Counted from the stretch's first letter, positions 1-10,730 are shown. The stretch: DNA of 64,000 nt from Chloranthus sessilifolius (GCA_021018995.1 CM037584.1:147143317-147207316); one strand, 5' to 3'. Translations and numbers: made by a program. The notes: generated by a model not told the origin, from the letters alone.

Positions 1-128
1 AAGCAAAAAAGTAATGATAAGAGAATAAAGTCTATTAAAAATGAGAAGTGTACAAACTACAAGAAAACAGAAGTAAAAGAGTATGAAAACGGATAAAATC
101 CTATGGACAATCTAGTCAGAATCTGGCT

Positions 129-1295
129 CAAAACTTGTCCCAACCCATTTTCTTGGCATGTTCTTGAAGGTAAGCCTCCTCCTCTTTCTTCCTTCGGTCT
201 CTCTCTGCCTTTCTTTGGTCGGCCGTTTTGGGTATGGTTGGAGCTCTGACCCTCATTTTTCTCTTCTTTGGTTCAGGAGGGATCTCTGAAGATTTATCAG
301 TGGTTGGCTCAGGGGGTTTGGTGGGAGATTTTCCTTTGGGGCCCTTACCTTTGGAGGCTTGCCCTTACTAGGCCGGAGGGGCAATAAGAGGGGATTGGGC
401 TGGTGCTGGCTCAGGAGGGACAACAGGGGATTTAGCTTTTGCTTTCACCTGAGGCAGGAGAGGACTTTTCCCTTTCACTGGTTTAGGGGGAGCCACAGAA
501 GATGGTTCTTGTACTTTGGCTGCAGGAATGGCAGGGCTCTTCCCTTTCACGGGCTGGCTTAGTGGTGGTGCCTCCTCAGACTGGGCAGATTTGTCTTTGC
601 CAATTTTCAAAGAGCCACTTGGGGGAGTAGTCCTCTTGGCAGCAACCTTCCTTCGCTGAGGATAGGATTGTTCAGCAGGGCTTGATGAAGGAGCAGCAGC
701 AGTAGTGGGGGCACTGGGATCCTTTGGTGGTGTAGAATCAGAGTCGGAGTCAGAAGGAAAAAGCTCAGTGGGATTCAATCCAAGGGTAGCAGCAGCCTGT
801 CTGCGTTCCTCTTTGGAAAGTAGGCGACCATGGGGATCATCCTGAGCACAAGCTCTGGTGACCTTTGGAGGTGGGGATGGAGGGGCCGGCCTTTTTCCTT
901 TTTGAGCTGCAGTGGCTCTTTTGGAGGAGGCCTAGCTGCCCATGTGTGTCAGGTCTGACCCTAAGGTGCTGGTAAAAGAGTTGCACTAACCTAGGATAGG
1001 CTAGTGCAGGAATCATTTACATCAAGGGGAACAAACCAGCCTTGTGCAAGAACTCAATGGCAGGAGCTGACAACGGCTCAGATTCGAAGAACGATATATC
1101 AAAAATGGCTTCAGGTTCTAAGGGAATGGAAATGAGGAGCGCAGAGAGAGTAGAATAATCAGGTGCTGTTACAGTCACCTCAGGAATCACCTCCTTCCCT
1201 TTTTGTTGTGCCATAGAGGACTTGGCTTTCTTAGGGACAGGCTCCACGGTGGCCTGGTCCCTGGCTCTCTTCACAGGTGCACTTTTAGGAGCCAT
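129..1295 (-). pseudogene. Element A third coding region (ORF3-like), 3' of gag
   Basis: This is a broken coding stretch of element A read from about 1295 down to about 129. The start (MAPKSAPVKRARD) is basic and looks like a nuclear-localisation segment. The middle and end are rich in Lys, Ser and Pro with repeated KGKSP units, as in unstructured DNA-binding tails. The far end is a charged stretch (RKAERDRRKKEEEAY). No membrane segment or retroviral envelope feature is visible. Its place, 3' of gag/pol and behind its own TATA-like box, matches ORF3 of elements B and C, and its MAPK start resembles that of B. A nuclear role is inference from composition only. Confidence 0.55.
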
Positions 1296-1571
1296 TAAGA
1301 TTCACCCTGGTGAGTGTGTAGTTGAAATTTGGAAAGGAAAGATTAAGAGCTGAGTATAACCCTAAAAGTTAGGGTTCTGTTCAATTTAACGCATGGTAGA
1401 TCGCAAGAGCTCCTAGCAGGGGGCAATTGTTGATGGAGGCTTTAAGAATAAAAATCCAGAATTTCAAAGTGAGCAATGAACTGTAGACAGGAAGCTGGAG
1501 GAGAGAGATTGAGAGGAATGGGAGCTAGGGTTTCGCTGGCAGGAGAGGAAAGAGAAAGTAGTAAAGAAAAG

Positions 1572-1790
1572 TAGCGCGGGGTGGGATTTAAATATCGCGA
1601 GGCTCGGCGCACTTTGAAAATATCCGCTCACTGGATGGGCATGAATGGGTCACGAGATTAGATGTTCATTTAAACTGCGCGAGGCAGCCCACCCAGTTAT
1701 ATCTGAAGCTCGCGACAGCAAACCAAGGTAGTTCTTTATGAATTGCGCGAGAGGGGACCAAACCCATTATTCAGAACCCCGCGATGGCTT
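1572..1790 (-). promoter_or_regulatory. Element A internal CGCGAG word cluster and TATA-like box before ORF3
   Basis: Within about 220 bases there are at least five CG-rich words built on CGCGAG (ATCGCGAGG, TGCGCGAGG, TGCGCGAGAG, CTCGCGA, CCGCGATGG). On the minus strand they end at a TATA-like ATTTAAAT (1586-1595), about 290 bases before the ORF3 start at 1295. The same word fills the upstream part of the element's LTR. The arrangement suggests an internal promoter sharing LTR control sites. Confidence 0.5.
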
Positions 1791-1795
1791 AACAG

Positions 1796-2110
1796 AGTTA
1801 GAATTCACTCACCCACTAGTCAGCCTTTTGACCCTGACTTTGTGGGTGGATTCTCTCACAGTCTCTCTTCTAGGGACACCCATAAGCATTATAAAGCATT
1901 CACAAATTCCCATACTCTCAAAGCATTAAATTCACACATCATGAAAAGCATTAAAATACTACTATTATCATTCAATCACTTGATATTAGCAAACAAGGGG
2001 AACAAGAATAAAAGTAGGCATAAAGCACTAAACTCAGATTCCAACAAGATTGCTACAAATTCCTCTAAATTGTAAAGTACATATTATACAAAGGTGCACA
2101 GTTCTTATCA
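1796..2110 (-). other. Element A internal non-coding spacer
   Basis: AT-rich sequence between the ORF3 upstream region and the gag end. I see no domain, repeat or conserved frame in it. In a complete Athila-like element pol would lie between these two parts. Confidence 0.4.
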
Positions 2111-3718
2111 TCAATTCAATGAAAGATCCCCTTCAGGGTCTGAGGATCCTTCACCAATCAAAAATTGGCCCTTGGGATTCACCACTGGTTGACTGGGCAA
2201 CCTTCCCTCTTCTCTTTTGGCTAAGGTGTTCGCTAGTTGTCCAATCTGTTCTTCCATCTTCTTAATGCTCTGACCATGAGAGTTCACAGTCTGAGCCAAG
2301 GAACCCAGGTTTTGCAGTGAGGTCAAGACCTGGTCCTTGAAAGAAGTATTTCTAGGTTGAGAAGGGGGTAAGGCCAACTGATTTTACTGCTGATGGGGCT
2401 GCTGATGGTGTTGGAAGCTAGACCTAGGGGCATTCCCTTGATTGAACTGCTGCTGTGGCCTTTGTGGTAAGGCCAACATCTGCTGGGGCTGCATGTAGTT
2501 GTCTTGCCTCCACCTCAGATTTGGGTGGTCTCTCCATTGGTAACCAGCATTTTGGTGCTGGTATCCATATGGTTGCCTATTGTAGCCCCCAGATTATTGA
2601 TGGCCATAAGATTGAGCAGCAGCATGTTCCAAAACCAATTCAGGAAATTGCCCTGTAGATGGACATTCCTCCATTGTGTGCTGTGGGGACTGGCATATCA
2701 GACATGCCTCCGCCACATGAGCAGCCCTTCTGGGTTATATCACAGTCAATAATTTGTCAAACTTCATAGAGAGGTTTGCCATCTGCAGCTGCAGGTCATT
2801 GTTCCCAGACACCTCATAAACTTTTCCTTTTGACCCAGCAGCAGGCCCCACCTTTGACTCAGATTCCTGACTAGTTCTTGCCAGGGATGGCTTTTGAAAA
2901 GCATTCTCACTAATCACCTCAAACAATTCCCATGCCTCCTCAGCAGTCTTGTGCATGTAGGATCCACCACAAGAGGCATCGACCATATCTCTATTTTTCT
3001 CATCAATCCCATTGTAGAAGCTTTGTACAAGCTGCCACTCTGGGATCTTGTGGTGGGGGCATTGTTTGAGCATCTCTTTAAACCTATCCCAGGGCTAGTT
3101 AAAATCCTCAGTTGGGGATTGAGCAAACGCAAGAATCTCTTTCCTCAACTGGCTAGTTTTGGTCTCAGGGAAGAACTTGGTTAGGAACTTGGTCTGCAGG
3201 TCTTTCCATGAAGCAATGCTATTGTTGGGAAGAGTGGTCAGCCAGGTACTGGCCCTATCCTTCAGAGAGAAGGGAAAGAGTCTGAGCCTAGTAGCCTCAG
3301 GTCCTAAACCAGTGATATTAAAAGTGGTGCACAAGGCCAAGAATTGGTCAATATGCTTGTAAGGGTCCTCCTTGCTAAGCCCATGGAAAGCTGGCAGCAT
3401 CTGGATGATTGAAGTTTTTATTTCATAGTTCCCCTGAACATCAAGGAATTGAATGCTAAAAGGGGAGTTATAGTCATCCGGAGCATTCAACTCCTTGAGG
3501 GTTCTAGATTGTTCTTCACCCATAATTACTGTAACAGATTCACTTAGGGGCTCTCCTGTGGTGTGCCTGTCTCTTCTAAGTCTCCTTCCCCTTTCTAACT
3601 CAGGGTTAAGAGGCTCTAAAGCAGGGCTGAGGGATCTCCTCCCTAGCATACAAGCACACCAACCGCAAGGAAAGATTCTTGCAGGCACATTGCAAAAGAA
3701 TAATTGTACAACTAACAA
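2111..3718 (-). pseudogene. Element A gag region (Athila-like)
   Basis: Gag remnant of element A. The retrotransposon gag domain lies at about 3095-3550 and includes FPFSLKDRASTWLTTLP and FFPETKTSQLRKEI, typical of Athila/Tat Gag. It is followed by the conserved segment on mRNA-binding Gag with DASCGGSYMHKTAEEAWELF (about 2960). A Gln/Tyr/Pro-rich stretch follows (2400-2640), and a C-terminal coiled-coil-like segment with KKMEEQIGQLANTLAKREEG (about 2180-2260). Order and wording match the gag region of element C (34955-36540) closely, so A and C are members of one clade. Broken. Confidence 0.8.
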
Positions 3719-3990
3719 ATTTATCTAACTAGATTACAGCTATTCAAAGAATACATTTAAAACTATCCTAGATACTGCTAGAAATTTTTTTAAGAAAGAT
3801 AGACAGAGTTTTAAAAGTCAGAGAGTTTGCAAATAGAGGTAGCTAAGCTCCACTTGTAGTCCAACTATCCTTCACTGCCACTGTCTAGATCTGCAAGAAA
3901 GATTCAAAATTATGTCAGCAGTATCAATTATTCACATGTGCAAAGAATACTAAGAATACAAAAACTAAGGGTCTACTAATAGATCATCTT

Positions 3991-4008
3991 TCCTCGGCAA
4001 CGACGCCA
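3991..4008 (-). other. Element A primer binding site (tRNA-Asp type)
   Basis: On the minus strand TGGCGTCGTTGCCGAGGA follows the LTR end after a few bases. It resembles the complement of the 3' end of plant tRNA-Asp (TGGCGCCGTTGCCGGGGA), which is the usual Athila primer. Confidence 0.8.
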
Positions 4009-4513
4009 AAAACTTGTTGGCGGGTTTCTGAGTGTGTGTTTACTTTATTGGTTGGTGGTGAAAGTCATTTGAAAATCAAAGAAAGAGTAAAACAGGAGAT
4101 GAAATCAGCACAACTAAGAAATCCTAGACCTGCAAGATACAGGGTCCATTGTAGTAAGTTTTGATAAGTAAGAGTTTGTCCCACAGGGACAGGTGATCTA
4201 CAACTCCAAAGGAGCCATCTCAAGTAGTCCCTCCAGATCTGACTACAGATCTGGCAGTCCTAAAAGGAGGGGAGTTTAAGGTCACTTATTCTAAGTATTC
4301 TAATGTTTAAACTACAGAAAGGGTTGAGAGGATGGATGGAGTGTGGAAATAAATATAAAAGGGTGAGAAGTATGCTATTGAACCCAGATCAGAGGAGTTT
4401 TGTAACTCATATTCAGATCTGATGCTATAGAAATCCTGTCCAGTGGCTACATTATCACCACTGAGGAGAAAGGATCTAACCCATCACTCTGCCATAATTT
4501 CACCCTTAAGGCT

Positions 4514-4545
4514 ATAACTTGTCCACTCAAATGGTCACAGATTAT
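4514..4545 (-). other. Conserved LTR hairpin, element A copy 2
   Basis: In element sense, ATAATCTGT and ACAAGTTAT flank GACCATTTGAGTGG. This is a variant of the stem-loop repeated in C, S and A2. It lies downstream of the TATA box, so it should be in the transcript leader. Confidence 0.5.
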
Positions 4546-4951
4546 CCCATAGGGGAACCACTATCCAGGGATGGGTCAAAATATAACCAGTAAATCATTG
4601 CAGGAACTATTTCATCTAGGCTACCAGCTCAAGAATCTATAGGGAACCTCAACCTCTAAAGCTCTATATGTGGGGCTAAGGCTGTATAAGACCATGATAG
4701 CCCAGACACATAGAACCAGTAAGAGATTGAGTACAACCTTCGATCTAGCTGTCCATTGCTTGAGTGAGGCTACAATGGTCCAGTCACCAGTCTACAATCT
4801 CTATAACCAGATCAGATCCAACATCTGATGGCAGATCTATACAAATATAGGGGAGTCTGCCTCTGTACAATCTCCCACCAGGCTTCCACAAGATCAGGTG
4901 TAAAGAAGAAGGATCCATCTTAGATCGGTGGATTAGAATCACCCTAAGGCT

Positions 4952-4983
4952 ATAATCTGTCCACTTAAATGGTCACAGACTAT
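4952..4983 (-). other. Conserved LTR hairpin, element A copy 1
   Basis: In element sense, ATAGTCTGT and ACAGATTAT can pair over nine positions (one G-T) around a loop that itself holds CCA/TGG. The matching stem in element C is ATGGTCTGT/ACAGATCAT, with a compensating change at the third pair. Confidence 0.55.
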
Positions 4984-5182
4984 CCCAGAGGTTATCCTCC
5001 TCACGGAGCCCAAGACAAAATAAGAATATCGCTGCTATCACCATGGTCACAAGGCTACCAGCTCAAGCTCCCATGGGGATTTCAGATCTAGTGGGTCCTG
5101 TGGTGGGGCTAAGGCTGTATAGGATCATGATAGCCCAGACACACAGGTCACTTGGATCTGAGTGGCCCTTAGAATCAGTCCT

Positions 5183-5213
5183 CCATTGCTTTGAAACACA
5201 GTCAAAGCAATGG
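5183..5213 (-). other. Perfect 11-base inverted repeat in element A LTR
   Basis: CCATTGCTTTG and CAAAGCAATGG are separated by nine bases. A related inverted repeat at the equivalent place in solo LTR S (17047-17084) suggests a kept RNA fold in the leader. Confidence 0.6.
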
Positions 5214-5510
5214 CGGATCACAAGGCAGCAGCCTTGCACAGAGCATCTCACACACAAACATAAATCTCACAAAGTACAGATCCTATTACAGAACTTACAT
5301 TAATCTAGTTCAAACTATATACAAAGACATAGCCAGCAAGTGCTGGACTATGGAGAGAAGGAAAGAGAAAAAGAAAACTACTTACAACTATAAAAAGAAA
5401 AACTAAGCGATCTCAGATCAGGTCTCCCAGAAATGAGATGGGTTCCTAGCTATTCTAGGATGTAGAAAGAAAAGAAAGTCTAAGCTCCCCAAACCTAAGC
5501 TAAGTGTGGG

Positions 5511-5519
5511 TATTTATAG
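5511..5519 (-). promoter_or_regulatory. Element A LTR TATA box
   Basis: CTATAAATA on the minus strand, just downstream of the word cluster. It sits in the same relative place as the boxes in LTRs C, S, G and H. Confidence 0.65.
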
Positions 5520-5559
5520 TAGTGGTGTGGCGGTGTATTAGGGTTAGGAAACCCTAATT

Positions 5560-6345
5560 TTAACGATGCCACGTGGCCGAATAGTGATCCTCTGATGCCT
5601 TGGGGCGCGTGCACAGAGATTTGACCGTGGGAGTGCGTGACCTAATCGTTGGAAATTACCAAAAAGTCCTCAGCTGAAGAGATGGAAGTTTGAGGTTCAG
5701 AGCTTCACTAGGTAGCCATTGTTTCTCAGACTTATCGCGTGGTAGCTTTTGTTCTTCGCTAGGATGATTTGAAATTGAAGCTTCTGCCTTCGTGAGGGTG
5801 GCTTGATTTGCTCTTTAGGCAGTCACGAGGTTGAGTGGACATCAGAGCCTCAGATTTCGCGGGGTTGGAGCTTAAGCAATCGCGAGGTTTGATCTTCGCG
5901 AAGATAGATTTGAATAGCGCGAGAACTTCGCGAGCACTTATCTTCACTGGGCTTCGCGGGTTACCTCGCGAGGCTTTGATGAGTTCTAAATCGTGCGAGA
6001 TTCCATGTCTTAACTGATCTTTGTGAGGGTGGCTTTGCCTTCGCAAGGATGCTTTCTTCTTGAATGGCGTGAGAACTGTGCAAGGAGTTCTCTTCTGATA
6101 GTTGCATCCCGCGGCGCGGCAATTTGCATGAGGAGTCTTCGAAGTCTCTCTTCTCAACTGCGTTAAAGCGAGCTAAGTGCGGTTGAGAGAAAGTCTGCTG
6201 AATCGCTGAGAGCGCGAGGTGTTCTATTCTTGAGCTTCGCTAGAGCTGCGCGAGTTTATGTTTCTGAGGCTCTTCAGTCAATCATCTGTGCGAGAAGTTG
6301 TTGTAGAGTCTTGGGAAGCTCAGTTGGACCGCGCGAGGCTCATTT
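5560..6345 (-). promoter_or_regulatory. Element A LTR CGCGAG word cluster
   Basis: Upstream of the TATA box the words TCGCGAGG, GCGCGAGAAC, TTCGCGAGC, CTCGCGAGG, TGCGCGAG and CGCGCGAGG recur with 15-40 bases of unrelated sequence between them. Several are palindromic (CTCGCGAG, TTCGCGAA). A six-base word like this is expected by chance about once in 4 kb. The open reading frame across this stretch (5759-6157) is a by-product of composition. Confidence 0.7.
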
Positions 6346-6539
6346 TTAGGTCTGGATTCAGACTTCATCCTTCTGAGGGACTTTTGGTGCCAAAATAGGC
6401 TTTTTAGCAGGATTCCTGGCCTTATTTCACTGCTGGGTACTACCTATATAAAATACTTAACAAGGACTTATTAGGTGGCTATGGGTCTAATCAAAGGTTA
6501 AGTTAAGGGGTAAAAAGTTGTACTTTTCAAGTCTTAACA

Positions 6540-7155
6540 AGGTTCCTATGGATTCTTGAGCTTGTAGCCTGGATGAAGTAGTGCCTACAATGGTAAACTT
6601 GTTCTGACTCATCTCTGGATTGTGGTTCCCCTATTGGATAGTCTATGACCATTTGAGTAGACAGGTTATAGCCTTAAGGGATTGGATCATGGCACAAGAG
6701 TGAGTTTGATTCTTTCTCCTCTTTGGTGATAATGTAGCCATTGGACAGGACTTCTATAGTAACAGATCTGAGTCTGAGTTACAAGACCCCATTAGATCTG
6801 TACCTAATAACATACTTCTCACCCTTTGATATTTATTTTCTCACACTCCATCCGTTTTCTCAACCCTTTCTATAGTTTAGACATTAGGATACCTTAAATC
6901 CCCTTCCATTTAGGATTGCCAGATCTGGAGAGCCTACTAAGGATAGCTCCCTTAGAGCTTTAGATCAACTTCCCTGTGGGACAAACTCTTACTTATCAAA
7001 ACTTGCTACAATAGACCCTGTATCTTGCAGGACTGTGCATATTTTAGGCTTGCTGCTCCGTAATCGTCACTCTACCTTTCACTCATTTTTCATTTACCCC
7101 ATTCTTATCACTATCTTCAATAAAGTCAGTAGCAAGCACACAAAATAGACCAACA
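6540..7155 (+). repeat. Element A2: partial LTR of the A family, opposite strand
   Basis: This matches the last 640 or so bases of the A LTR read on the opposite strand, including the TGTGGTTCCCCTAT segment, the hairpin and the ending GACCAACA. It abuts the A LTR start exactly. A therefore probably inserted into the 3' LTR of an A2 copy whose remainder lies beyond the left edge. A2 in turn ends inside the left LTR of B. Confidence 0.75.
6638..6669 (+). other. Conserved LTR hairpin, A2
   Basis: ATAGTCTAT and ACAGGTTAT flank GACCATTTGAGTAG. It is a member of the same stem-loop family as in A, C and S, with a weaker stem. Confidence 0.45.
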
Positions 7156-8107
7156 CTCACTCGGGCTATTCTGAAGGCATCTCGCGCAAGCGAGAAAAAG
7201 GTCGCGTGAGCAAGTTCAATGGCACCTATCAGCTCGCGTGAGCAAAGCATCCGAGGCTCACTGGAGCCTCTTCTCTCGTTCACGCGAGGGTCGATTGAGC
7301 CTTTCTGAAGGTTCCTCGCACGTGTAAGAATCATAGCTCGCGTGAGCGAGTTTCAGAAACTCTTCAGATATGAGTTTTTCACACTCGATCTTGCGATTTC
7401 TTCTCCATTCACACCCACACTTCTCACACAATTTTCAAGGCATATAATTCTACAAATTTAACATCTTTGGGTTGCGACATATTATCTTTTAAACTAGCAA
7501 AATCTCAGAGTAATCCAAGTGAAAAATCGAATCCGAAGAGAGGGTTTCAAAACGGATCCAAAGGAATGTTTGTGGGGTCGGATCACCACCTCTCGTTCAC
7601 GGATTTCATCTACTTCGCAAAGCGACTGTGACAATTCCCTTGAGATCGCTTGGTAGAAACTTCATGAAGATTTGGAGCTTCAGAGGACACGGATTTGGCA
7701 AATCCTCTCTTCTCCTTCACAATCCTTTCCCTTTCTCTCTCTCTCTCTAAACTCTCACTCAATACAAGGCAAGAAAATAAAGGGAATGGCTCATGTGAGG
7801 TCATACCCACTTATCCTGACCAAGTCTTTGCTTCCTTGTGAAGCACACACCTATTCCTCATGTGTTTGGTCTTATCCAAAAGCTTATCCAAAGCTTTCCC
7901 TTGGTGTGAGGCCTAAACACCTAACATAGGTGTATGTTCTTACCCAAAATAAGGAATTGGTATGGTGTGTGGCTAACACATCCTAACCACTTGTTGGGTA
8001 GGTATGATGCTAAGCCATAACACCGCTACCGCGTGTTAATCATTCACATCTCCAAATGAAACTCAAATAGTTTCAACTGACACGTGCCGAAATTTGGGGA
8101 TATTACA
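7156..8107 (-). repeat. Element B 3' LTR (part inside window)
   Basis: Matches 21965-22905 at high similarity by eye, including the CTCGCG-type words, a CT-rich stretch and the end AATTTGGGGATATTACA, which on the minus strand is the LTR start TGTAATATCCCC. A2 interrupts it at 7155/7156. Confidence 0.8.
7170..7350 (-). promoter_or_regulatory. Element B word cluster, left LTR
   Basis: Six or so near-copies of a 14-base word close to CTCGCGTGAGCGAG (for example CTCGCGCAAGCGAG, CTCGCGTGAGCGAG) within 180 bases. The right LTR has the same cluster at 21840-22165 with individual changes. Confidence 0.65.
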
Positions 8108-8122
8108 TCCTCCCCAACTTAT
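8108..8122 (-). other. Element B polypurine tract
   Basis: On the minus strand AAGTTGGGGAGGA runs straight into the LTR start TGTAATATCC. This is the usual plus-strand primer position. Confidence 0.65.
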
Positions 8123-8960
8123 AAAAATTTTCGTCCTCGAAAATTGACTGAAGTTATCTGGACCCTAACATGCTAACTAAATCATACTTCAAAACCTAAT
8201 CACACACATCAAATGGAATGCCTATATTTTGAAATGTCTATCTCCTGCATGAAAACACATATGCATATCCAAAATCTGACGAAATTACTACAGATCCACA
8301 ATCCACACACATCACTCATCCAAAATCCACACAATTACACAATCCATAAAAGTAACGGAAAAAGAATTGGATCACACCTCCAATTCAACGGTTGGGCAAA
8401 AGTGACCCACAATTGTAACTGCATTAAGATCCACACTTTACTCATCTACACAAAATTTTACATATCGACACATCCATATACACCACCTGCATGAAAAGCT
8501 ATTCACAATCCACCTAAAGGTGTACAAGGCATCTCATATCACACAACCGTAACAACAATTGGATTACATATCCAACGCAACAATTGGTCAAATTTGACCA
8601 AACCATTGTACATGCACAAAAGTCCACAATTGACATATTCATTTAATAAAGTTTGCAATCGACAAATCCACACCACAATTACCCACTAGCATAAGCACAC
8701 TAAATCAAAATTTATAAGAAATGAACATTGTATAGTACGCGGCATCCAAAACCCTTCACATTCACAATCAAAACTATCCACACATTCACATTCTAAATTT
8801 AATAATCAACATAGGTAAATGCAAAATCCATAACCAAAACCATTTACATCCAAAATTTACAATTAAGCCACATCACAATCATCCAAAGTTACAAGTATCA
8901 AAAATTAACCCATGTCACAGTCATCCAAGATTACAAAATGTTGTAATTGTTAACAGAATA
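8123..8960 (-). other. Element B 3' non-coding region
   Basis: AT-rich sequence with many near-repeats of short CACA/ATCCA words and no coding signal I can recognise. It lies between the ORF3 end and the polypurine tract. Confidence 0.5.
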
Positions 8961-8979
8961 AAACTATAAGCCATGCTCC

Positions 8980-10295
8980 GCAGCTAGCTCTCGGCACCTC
9001 CCATCTGTGCATCCACATCGTCACCCACACCACTAGCTCCAGATCTAGAAGCACCTGATGTAGAGGCTCGGGCCATCGTCATATGCTGTATGTAGTCGAC
9101 AAGGTACATGTAACGCATAGCCTCAGCGTGCAGGGCCTCATGGTAGTTGTGCTGGCTCCTCAACTAGTCATTCTGCCTCATGATGTTGGTGAGGGCTTGG
9201 TCCTGTAGGCTCATCCTATGTAGCAACTCTATGTAGAAGTACTTGTCGGGCTGTGGAGGATCTGCTGTGGTGGTATCAGAGGTTGAGTTGCCTGCTTGGG
9301 TCCTGGGTGAGGGGGTTGTTGTTCTTTTTCTTGTCGCACACGTTGCGCAATGTCTCTTTCCCTTCTCTGTCTAACACTAGCTTGGGGACTAGTGTAGCTA
9401 AGGTTTAAATCATGAACCTAATAAGTTTTAACATTATAGGTGGATAGGGGACTGCTCCAGGCCCCTATTCACCTATAGTTAATAGAGGTTTCTGCCTTGG
9501 TTAGAAACCTCATAGTTATCGGCTTCTGTTGAGGACTCATACTCGTCAATCATCCTTGAGATTAATCGAGCATAGGGTACTTGATTTATCACTTTGGGGA
9601 CTGCTCCAGGCCTAGTACGTTCATGAGCATACTTAATTCCCTCTCTCACCAAGGCAGGTGCATTAAATCACCTGTTTTGGTGAGCAACAAATAGGGCTTG
9701 AAGGAATGGATCCCACCGTTCTTGTTCATGACCTCAGGGGAAAAGATTTTTCCTAAAAATGATGTCCAAAGGCCATAAGCGTTCGGGCAACTGGGCCCTT
9801 GTAACAGACTTCCCGGTTCCAGTCTCCCCATTGGTCATTTGAGTCGTAATATTATGAAGATTGGCGATTTCACGGATTGGGGACTTCGCACCAACATCAT
9901 CCAAAAACTCCCAAGAGAAATTCATTGCCCTGGCAGTGTCTTTTTGGTCAAAGATAAGGGTCTTTTCGTCAATGGTGATGATTAGTTTAGTGTTGGTTGG
10001 GTCCGTTCGTAAAGTTTGGTAAAATAGCTTAACCAAATGCAAGTAGTAACTATCATAAAATGGTCGTAAAATTGATAGCATCCTTGCGGAGGTGAGATAA
10101 TTGTGGGTCCATTCTGTGACCAGTTGATCCTTGAAAAGATCTTTGTGAAAAAACCATTCAAGTTCAAATGTCTTTGCTTCCTACCATTCGACGAGTTGAA
10201 CATGAGGGTTGGGTGGAAGAACCACCTTGGCTCGCTTAGAACTCAACAATATGGCCGATTTCTTCCTAGGGTTTAGGGATTTTGGTGCCATTCTA
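8980..10295 (-). pseudogene. Element B ORF3, putative plant transposon protein-like
   Basis: Third coding region of B, read from the MAPKS start at about 10292. The N-terminus is basic (KKSAI, SSKRAK). The middle (about 9740-10080) has YLHLVKLFYQTL, then a beta-rich stretch and DTARAMNF. I recognise this layout as like the 'putative plant transposon protein' domain that many plant Ty3 elements carry after pol. The C-terminal part (about 8980-9300) is rich in Gln, His and Met and looks helical. It is broken. The family function is not established. The basic start and its separate TATA box suggest a nuclear protein made from its own transcript (inference). Confidence 0.6.
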
Positions 10296-10497
10296 GGGTT
10301 TTCTCAACAAAATGAAATGAAACTACTTAAAAAGGTAAATCTTACCTTTGGCGCGTAAAATACCCAAGAAATGTCACGAAAAGATCGATGGTTCGCGTGA
10401 TTTGGAAGAAAATCTGTTGCTTGCTCGAAGAAAATGGAAGAACCCTAAGACCCCCCTTTCGCTTCATGCAAAATGGTGAAGAAAAAAAAGTTAAAAT

Positions 10498-10730
10498 CTT
10501 TTTATATCCAGATTCTCGTGCATGCGACTACTAAGGCTTAAGCGTGCAAGTCTTAGTTCCTCACTGGAAATCAAATCCCCTCTTTTTTTTTTCTTTCTAA
10601 GTGACTTGCACGAGCGAGCTTGGAACCTCATGCGCGGGTCTCAGTAACTCACAGGGAATGGAATTCCCTTTCTTATTTTTCCTTTTCTGAGTGCCTCGTG
10701 CGAGCGTGATCTGAATCTTGGGCGTGCGAG
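10498..10730 (-). promoter_or_regulatory. Element B internal word cluster and TATA box before ORF3
   Basis: On the minus strand a run of words (CTCGTGCGAGCGTG-like, CTTGCACGAGCGAG, CTCGTGCATGCGAC, GGCGTGCGAG) leads to GGATATAAAAAG at 10498-10509, about 200 bases upstream of the ORF3 start. The words resemble those of the B LTR and differ from those of A, C, S, F and G. Confidence 0.55.

Larger units (their letters stand above)
1..6539 (-). mobile_element. Element A: Athila-like LTR retrotransposon, 3' part outside window
   Basis: A Ty3-type retrotransposon on the minus strand. Reading right to left there is a 2.5 kb LTR (4015-6539), an Asp-tRNA-type primer site, a gag region and a third coding region rich in Lys, Ser and Pro that runs toward the left edge. 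No pol is recognisable in the part seen, so it looks like a non-autonomous derivative of the Athila-like clade. It is a broken fossil with several breaks. The 3' LTR should lie left of base 1. The right border follows an LTR start of the TGTTAAG type shared with C and S. The five bases after it (6540-6544) should recur at the left end beyond the window. Confidence 0.8.
4015..6539 (-). repeat. Element A 5' LTR
   Basis: About 2,525 bases, from TGTTAAGACTTG (minus strand, at 6539) to CGCCAACA (at 4015). The promoter half (5520-6350) holds the CGCGAG words. A TATA box follows at 5511-5519, and then comes a long transcribed part with duplicated hairpin segments at about 4500-4760 and 4940-5215. 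The start and end sequences match LTRs C and S. The piece at 6540-7155 is the 3' quarter of the same LTR family in inverted orientation. Confidence 0.85.

Noticed and set aside
1738-2075. Overlapping plus-strand frames at the left of the window
   Set aside because: They run against the coding direction of A through its internal control region and spacer, without domain or codon signal.
5759-6157. 132-codon open frame on the minus strand
   Set aside because: It lies in the LTR word cluster of A. Its Arg/Ser-rich sequence follows from CGCGAG composition and matches no domain.
8980-10295. Envelope-like gene in the position 3' of pol
   Set aside because: No signal peptide or membrane segment is visible. 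The start is basic and the middle fits the plant transposon protein type better.
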